Assembly: GCA_951802195.1 (NCBI GenBank)
Contig: OX637628.1
Span: 620,001 to 684,000, forward strand
Length of the DNA: 64,000 bases
Reading direction: 5' to 3'
Source: Tausonia pullulans
Lineage: Eukaryota; Basidiomycota; Tremellomycetes; Cystofilobasidiales; Mrakiaceae
In this document: in pieces, positions 58,060-64,000 of the stretch
How the letters are laid out: each line of letters starts with the position of its first letter
Numbering within the stretch: position 1 is the first letter of the stretch
Made by a program: the position numbers and the translations under genes
The notes under the pieces: model-generated
The model's input: the letters and a program-made list of their open reading frames with translations, nothing else
Database searches by the model: none
Told to the model about the DNA's origin: nothing

Positions 58060-60872
58060 ATGGAGCGCACTCCCGTCCAGAGCCAGTTCACGAGCGCCGC
58101 CTCGACCGTCGACCAGGCCGAGCAGAACATCGCTGTCAGTGTCAACGCTCTCCGCCCCGCCCGTCGGCCAGCAAGCAGCAGCCTTCTCTTCCCTCGACCC
58201 CTTCTTCCACAAAGGGGGCCGGGCCACCCGCCGCCGCTCAGCCTGGCCCGCACGCCTTGACAGGCTCGTACTGTCGTCGCGTTGGGCAGTTCAGAGGGCC
58301 AGCTGGCTTTGGCACAGCTTGGCTGGCGAGGAACCGCCCGGTGTAGAAATGTCTTGGGCGCGCGCGTGCCGAGAGTGGGGGGGGGGGGGGTCCACCACCA
58401 CGAAACTTCGAAGCGCGACCACCGTCATTGAACTCCCCCTGCAATCATTTGGGTGGCTCCAAGGATGCTAGGGATGCTCTTATACTCGTCGAGCCCCCTT
58501 TTTCCCAGTCCTCCGCTAGGATGTGTTCGGAGGGCGTAGGGCAGGTTGCGTCACAATCAGCGGATGTCCGCACTCGCGCCTTTCTCCGCTTGCGTTGTTG
58601 ATCTCGTTACTGTCGCGAGCTGTGCCTGTCTTCTCCATGTATCGCGATTCTGACTCTGGGGTTTGTTCTATTCTCGTTGTGCTCAACAGATGTGAGTACC
58701 TTGTGTTTGCCAGCGCCGCACCACTACCAGCGGTGGCCTTGCCGAAACACTGGGCTGATTCTCGGCACCTTGATTTTGATGTGCAAAATAGCTGGAAGAT
58801 GAAGAAACTCATCAAGAACCTCGACTCCGCCCGTGGCAACGGTACCTCGATGATTTCGCTCATCAAGCCCCCGGGGGTAAGGCCGAACCTCAGTCTCGGT
58901 GTTCTCGGCTCACTCGGCCGTACCTGACAGCTTGCCTCTGTCCCCTTCAGTCCATGATCTCGGATGCCCAGGCCATGTTGACGCATGAGTACGGAACTGC
59001 CAGCAACATCAAGTCGCGTGTCAACCGTCTCTCGGTCCTTTCCGCCATCTCGTCCGCCCAGGCCCGTCTCAAGCTCTACAACCGTGGTGCGTACAGGCCG
59101 ATGCACAGCGCCTACTCATGCATCATCTTGACCTGTCACCTCTACTATCATCCAGTCCCCCCGAACGGTCTTGTCCTCTACGTCGGAACTATTCTTACCG
59201 ACGAAGGCAAAGAGAAGAAGGTTTCGTTCGACTTCGAGCCCCACCGTCCCATCAACACGTGAGCCACAGATCGAGTTGTCAGCTGTCTTTTCTGCGTCTT
59301 ACCCGCTCCCGACGACAACGCCAGCACCCTCTATCGCTGCGACAACAAGTTCCAGACCGCTGCGCTCTCCGAGCTCCTCGACACCGACACCAAGTTCGGC
59401 TTCATCATCATGGATGGATCCGGAACCGTGAGAGCCCTTTGCTTCCTGCTCTCGTGGCAATGTGCCCAACCGACTGACTTTCTGTTGTCTGGTATCAGCT
59501 CTTCGGAACCCTTGCTGGAAACACCCGTCAGATCCTCCACAAGTTCTCCGTCGACCTCCCGAAGAAGCATGGACGTGGAGGACAATCCGCGCTGCGTTTC
59601 TCGCGTCTGCGCATGGAGGCTCGCCACAATTACGTCCGCAAGGTCGCCGAGCACTCGGTCCAACATTTCATCACGGATGACAAGGTCAATGTCCAGGGTA
59701 TCGTTCTTGCCGGTTCCGCAGACTTCAAGACTGAGTTGAACCTCAGCGACATGTTCGACCCTCGGCTTGTCGCTAAGGTTATCAATGTCGTCGATGTCTC
59801 ATACGGAGGTACGTCGTCCGCTTGTTTCCTACATTGCATACCCTGGACAGACAAAGTGTGCTTACTTATTCTCGCGCTTGCTCCTCTTTCGTCAATCGCA
59901 GGCGAGAACGGATTCAACCAGGCCATTGAACTCGCCGCCGACTCGCTCCAGAACGTTAAGTTCGTCCAGGAGAAGAAGCTCATCCAGAAGTACTTCGATG
60001 AGATCGCCCTCGACACGGGCAAGTTCGTCTTCGGCATCGACGACACCCTCAAGGCGCTCGAGATGGGAGCCGTTGAGACGCTCATCGTCTGGGAGAACCT
60101 CGACGTCACCCGCTACGTCCTCCGGAACGCTGCCAACGGTTTGTGGTCGTTGATGTGGCGATGGATTGTGGAGCTGAGCGCTGAACTTCGTCTGACCTGA
60201 CTGTTTTCAGAGGAGATTGTTATCCACGCCACCGAGGAGCAGGCCAAGGACCGCGAGAGGTTCATGGACAAGTCGACTGGACTTGAGATGGTGCGTTGCC
60301 TCCTTCTGCTGGGACTGCCGAGATCGGGCTGACGTGCATCGGCGCTTCCCGGATCTCTACCCCTTTCTTCTATCTCCCTTCCCTTTCCTTGCTACAGGAG
60401 AACGCCAAAGACCCTCAGCCGCTCCTTGAGTGGTTCACTGAGCGTTACAAGGACTTCGGAGCTGCTCTTGAGTAAGGCTAATTTCCCATAGCCGTCGTGT
60501 CTGTTACATCCTAACCTCCCTCCCCACTTCTTCATAAACCAGGTTCGTCACCAACCGGAGTCAGGAGGGTGCTCAGTTCGCTAAGGGCTTCGGAGGTATC
60601 GGAGGTATTCTCGTGAGTGCAGGTGACAAAGGAAGGACGCCCATTGCCAAATACGCGTCCGTAATGATCACGTGGCTTATTCGTCATTCTGCCTTTCCTT
60701 TTCAGCGATACCGTGTCAACTTCGAGCTTCTCGGAGACGGGTCCGAGGACGAGGACGAGTTTTACGACAGCGGTCAGTCACGTCACGCCCTGCAGCAGTG
60801 AGAATGACCAAATGGCTGACAGACACTCCTCCTATTCTATCATCAGACGCGAGTTCCGACGACGGCATCTAA
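58060..60872 (+). CDS. Translation termination factor eRF1 (Sup45)
   Basis: Recognises all three stop codons and triggers peptide release. The N domain starts [20 protein letters not shown], then [47 protein letters not shown] with the NIKS loop (about residues 73-76) and YRCDNKF (the YxCxxxF motif). The M domain has [20 protein letters not shown] with GGQ at about 195-197. The C domain runs through [59 protein letters not shown] and [20 protein letters not shown] to the acidic end DASSDDGI. Full length, about 440 residues. Eleven introns in the structure given. The first two flank a 2-nt exon at 58690-58691, and the first is 555 nt and contains a G14 run. Confidence 0.98.
58690..58691 (+). 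other. Probable 2-nt exon of SUP45 (first two bases of an Ile codon)
   Basis: Exon 1 ends at 58134 in phase 0 after Asn-Ile-Ala; the next large exon begins at 58792 with cTGGAAG, which needs two more bases before it. No phase-2 donor exists in the open part of exon 1. Within the intervening 657 bases, ctcaacag-at-gtgagtacc offers a good acceptor and a consensus donor around just two bases. Joining them gives Asn-Ile-Ala-Ile-Trp-Lys, matching the conserved ...VEIWKIKKLIKSLE... of eRF1. The flanking introns are 555 and 100 nt. Confidence 0.72.
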
Positions 60873-61977
60873 GGAGCTCGCCTTCCGCCGGACTCCTACC
60901 ATCGGTCGGTCAGGCTAGGGACGGGACGGCGTTCGGCTGGCTACTATAGAGTGGGGCGTATCCCCTGAGATCGGCGATCGTCAGGCAAGCATTCTCGCGG
61001 TGGCGACCACGCGTTCCCGCAAAATACTCCCCGCCGCCTGTCCGCTTTCGCACTGCCTGTGTGTCTCTCGTCTTTCTTACTTCTGTCACCCCCTACTACT
61101 CCTTTCCTTTGCATGGCCTCCCCCCTTCCTTTCTCCGCTTCTGTACGCTTGCTTGTGCCAAATCTATGCTTACGACTTCGAAACGCGTGGTGCATTGCGG
61201 ACCGAGATGGCAGGCGACTTGGTCCGGATGCAAGGGGAGCTATGAGCAATCTAGCTTATCATTGGAGAATGCGTTAGAAACAGCGTTGACCCAGAGACTG
61301 TTTTACGGCATTGAAGCTGTTGAGAGCGAGTCAGCCATAGCAAATTGAGTAAACTACGTGAGAGAACTCGGCTTTGAGAGGGGGTCGGGGGGGAGTGAGG
61401 TAGCGGGTAATGGCAGCGCCGATGGCTCGTTGCCGCTTGCATCCAGCAATCCAATCACGAGGAATCTGCTCGAGGTCCACTTTGGCCGATGAAGGATGAA
61501 AAGTCTGCGTAAGAGCTTCCAGCAAACAGCGAGGCCGACAGACTCAGGAACCTCTCTCGCCCGCTGTGGTTCTTGCATTTTTCACCTCCCTTTGTCTCAG
61601 AGTTGTTCGAACAAACCATCTTTTCTTTTCGAATCACCTCAATACATCAGTTTTCAACGCTTCGTGCCATCTGTCGCATGCCAATGAATGAATGACAATG
61701 AAGGTCCAGTGTGTGGTGAATGAGCAAATGAGTCGATGGATCGCTTCGGAATCGTTATCTTCCTCCGGCCGAAAGAGGTGAGAGGTACTTCCATTGCAAT
61801 TCCACCCTCGTGACACGGCGACGGGTCCGATTAGACACGCGAGTCAGGTTGATCCATAGAGGAGAGAGTCCGAGAAGGCGAGCCGCCGAAGAACCGTTTC
61901 GCCCTCGGCCGCCCGCCATTCACCCCTCGCGAGATAGTCCCCCCTCAACCATCATTCCGCTTAGCGCCCAACCCATC
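60873..61977. other. Intergenic region between SUP45 and the OCD-family gene
   Basis: 3' UTR of eRF1, then a more AT-rich stretch (about 61250-61800) and a promoter for the next gene. Short frames of 60-95 codons occur on both strands, for example 61331-61525 on -, with no recognisable family. No tRNA-like fold or box was seen. Confidence 0.45.
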
Positions 61978-63593
61978 ATGTCGCCCCCGCCGCCCATCGC
62001 AATATCAGATCTCGGTCAGGAAGACTGGGAGGAGGTATCCAATTTCCTCGTCGACCCGGCCTCGCCACCTCACGACTCGCTGCTCTCCAACTACGACCGC
62101 GTCCGGCGGGCCTCGCTCAGCCAGGCCGCCTCCGACATCTCATCACACTCTCAGCCGGAAGCCTCCACTATAGCCTCTCACATCATTGGGGGAGGAACAG
62201 GAGAACCGGTGTCCGGCAGGGCGCCGAACCTTTCGTCGCTCGACCCCGCCATCTCAGCAACGGCCTCGACCGACACGAGTGCCGACGTGATCCCCCAGGC
62301 GGCCAACAAGCAGGCCGCTCAGAAACCCTCGTCGACGTCTTCATCTTCTACCGTGCTCGTCCTATCCGGATCTGACGTCTCCAAGGTGCTCGACACGATC
62401 ACCCTTGACGAGCTGCTTGCCAACCAGGCCGATGCATTCCGTATCTTCGCCGGCCACTCCCCCGACAATCAGACGCCCAACCGGGTCGCTCTTCAGCTCC
62501 CTAATCACACGGCGCTCTTTATGCCCTCGTGTGCGAGCCAGGTCGGTGGAGCAGCCTGCAAGATTGTCTCCGTGCCTAGCGGGGACGGGGACGTCGCTGG
62601 TCTTCCCGGCGCCACGGTCGTGCTGGACGAGACGACTGGCCGGACTAAGGGATTCGTCAACTCGAGTCAACTCACTGGAGCGGTACGTGGTTCGGCTATC
62701 TTGCGGGAGCCAGGAGGGCATTCAACTGATTGTTGACATGACATGCACTTCCTTTCATTCGACTCGCAGCGTACCGCGGCTGGGAGCGCCGTCGCATCTC
62801 GGGCGCTGGTGCCAGCTCACTGCAAGACGCCCGAGAAGCTTATCGTCTTTGGTTCGGGAGTTCAGGCCTTCTGTAAGTCGTAGCTCGCACAAGGCAAGAA
62901 AGCCAGCTGGTCCGGCCTGAAAGTCTTGAATCTCAGGGCACACCAAGCTCCACCTCGATCTTTTCCCGTCCATCAACCACCTCGTCATTCTCGCTCGCCC
63001 GTCAAACTCACCGACCGAAAGGACGAAGAAGCTCGTTGAACGCCTCCAGCTGCTCTATCCCAACGTTCAGATCGAGCACTCATCTCAGGAGGGGTTCGAC
63101 CGCGGCCAGGCCGTTCACAACGCCGACATCATCCTATGCTGCACCCCTTCCACAGAGCCGCTCTTCCCCGCCACTCAACCACGCGCCGGCACTCACATCA
63201 GCCTAATCGGATCCTACAAACGTGAGTAACGCGGAATCAAGGTCCTCTTTCGAGATCCATCGCGCGCGCTCGGCTAAAACGTTGCCCCTCTAACTCAAAG
63301 CTCACATGATCGAGGTTGAGCCGGAGCTCGTCCGGACCCGCGTTGGCGTCCTCTTCGTTGACGGTGAGCAGGAATGCCGCGTTGAGGCTGGCGAGCTGCA
63401 AGGCTACGAGGGTATGGTCCGTGAGCTCGGATCGGTCCTGGACGAGGGGACCGCCGTCGGGGAATGGAAGAAGGCCGGGGGGGACCTCACAATCTTCAAG
63501 TCGGTCGGACTCGCCATCCAGGACGTCGCCATCACGTCCTTCATCCTCGAAAAGGGCAGGGCGATGGGCCTCGGTACCGAGGTTGATTTCTGA
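61978..63593 (+). CDS. Ornithine cyclodeaminase / mu-crystallin family protein with N-terminal extension
   Basis: NAD(P)-dependent Rossmann-fold family that includes ornithine cyclodeaminase, ketimine reductase and alanine dehydrogenase relatives; the substrate cannot be told. About 115 N-terminal residues (MSPPPPIAISDLGQEDWEEV onward) are Ser-rich and absent from usual members. The family fold begins near VLVLSGSDVSKVLDTITLDE. It continues RVALQLPNHTALFMPSC, GLPGATVVLDETTGRTKGFV, TAAGSAVASRALVPAHCKTP and the nucleotide-binding strand EKLIVFGSGVQAFWHTKL, then VHNADIILCCTPSTEPLFPA, HISLIGSYKPHMIEVEPELV and FKSVGLAIQDVAITSFILEK. Three introns. The start at 61978 follows a CT-rich leader; no later Met sits at the usual family start. 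Confidence 0.87.
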
Positions 63594-63612
63594 GGGCCGG
63601 AACGTGATGTCT

Positions 63613-63618
63613 AATAAA
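63613..63618 (+). terminator. Candidate poly(A) signal AATAAA for the OCD-family gene
   Basis: An exact AATAAA begins 20 bases after the stop at 63593. It is well placed to end this transcript before the next start at 63829. Confidence 0.5.
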
Positions 63619-63828
63619 GCCAGAGCTCTTGTTACATATAGCGGTAGGAAAGACCGATGATGATTTATGCGAGATGAGATGAGCAGACGGCGCTCGGCGG
63701 GAGAAACAGAGCGTCGGGGTGATCTTGGGCCGAAGCCGACGTCTCGTTTGCTTGCTTCTCTTGACGATTCGACAGCAAACGGCGTCTACTCTTGATCTCC
63801 CTCCCCATCTGCATCCTTCTCGCCTTCT

Positions 63829-64000
63829 ATGTCTTCTTTCGATAATCAGAACCCCGCTTTTCTCGCCAAGGCCGAGGCGGAGATGCCGACGCTGAAGCGG
63901 ACGGTTCAGGACCCTCTAGGCACGATTCGTGTCGTCGCCGACGAATCGCGCCCGCTTGGCTGGAGGAGCGAAGTCGACGAGGGAGGCTTTGAAAGGCTCC
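63829..64000 (+). CDS. Start of an unrecognised gene, cut by the window edge
   Basis: An open frame from MSSFDNQNPAFLAKAEAEMP through TLKRTVQDPLGTIRVVADES to GWRSEVDEGGFERL runs off the right end without a stop or intron. It follows a CT-rich stretch (63788-63828) like other gene starts here. The visible 57 residues are hydrophilic with no signal peptide, and no family is recognised. Confidence 0.55.
   Translation, partial: MSSFDNQNPAFLAKAEAEMPTLKRTVQDPLGTIRVVADESRPLGWRSEVDEGGFERL

Noticed and set aside
58377-58390. G14 run in eRF1 intron 1 as a functional element
   Set aside because: Homopolymers of this length are prone to sequencing error and lie inside an intron; no basis to assign function.
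61331-61578. Short - strand frames (MLEALTQTFHPSSAKVDLEQ... and an overlapping one)
   Set aside because: They look faintly protein-like but are only 64-74 codons, overlap each other, match no family and have no neighbouring exon that extends them.
1-64000. Mobile elements, virus-derived copies, tRNA or rRNA genes
   Set aside because: No transposase, reverse transcriptase or capsid-like frames, no long terminal or inverted repeats, and no tRNA A/B-box pairs or rRNA segments were recognised by eye.

Overview
The window is nuclear DNA from an intron-dense, GC-rich fungus, most likely a basidiomycete yeast. Possible groups are Pucciniomycotina (Microbotryomycetes-like) or a relative; the group is a guess from gene content and style, and no rRNA or other marker is present. 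Almost every gene is cut by many introns of about 65-110 nt with gtgagt/gtaagt/gtgcgt/gttcgt donors. No tRNA, rRNA, transposon, virus-like element or CRISPR array was recognised. Nineteen protein genes are supported (one is cut by the right edge) plus one weak candidate. They are housekeeping genes, with no sign of a metabolic cluster or transferred island.

Layout. 0.5-7.3 kb: a YAT-family amino acid permease and an ammonium transporter, both on +. 7.5-13.7 kb (-): the exosome helicase MTR4 and the histone chaperone SPT2. 14.4-19.6 kb (+): a copper P1B-ATPase (CCC2) with four HMA repeats. 19.7-21.7 kb (-): PEX13. 23.4-26.0 kb (+): the PP2A scaffold TPD3. 26.3-32.5 kb (-): MMM1 of ERMES and a gamma-tubulin-complex (GCP) family protein. 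32.8-36.4 kb (+): NUP84/Nup107. 36.9-42.4 kb (-): an MGA2/SPT23-type membrane-bound transcription factor. 42.4-44.6 kb: no convincing gene. 44.6-46.2 kb (-): the DNA-protein crosslink protease WSS1, divergent from SAR1 (46.4-47.9 kb, +). 48.3-55.8 kb (-): the prolyl isomerase ESS1 and a VSB1-like SLC26 transporter with STAS and cyclic-nucleotide-binding domains. 56.4-57.7 kb (-): SUMO (SMT3), divergent from eRF1 (SUP45, 58.1-60.9 kb, +). 62.0-63.6 kb (+): an ornithine cyclodeaminase/mu-crystallin family protein with a long N-terminal extension. The start of an unknown gene runs off the right edge.

The most unusual signal is the exon structure. Several highly conserved proteins can only be read through if extremely small exons are spliced in. 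These are a 2-nt exon in eRF1, consecutive 6-nt and 7-nt exons plus a 14-nt exon in SUMO, a 9-nt exon carrying the first half of the HExxH zinc site of WSS1, 8-nt and 16-nt exons in the permease, and 12-nt exons in SAR1 and CCC2. In ESS1 the first coding exon holds only the ATG. In the conserved cases each microexon has GT/AG borders, fits the phase, and restores the family consensus exactly. Some 3' splice sites appear to be AAG rather than CAG/TAG. I read this genome as having very efficient splicing by intron definition, which can be tested with RNA reads.
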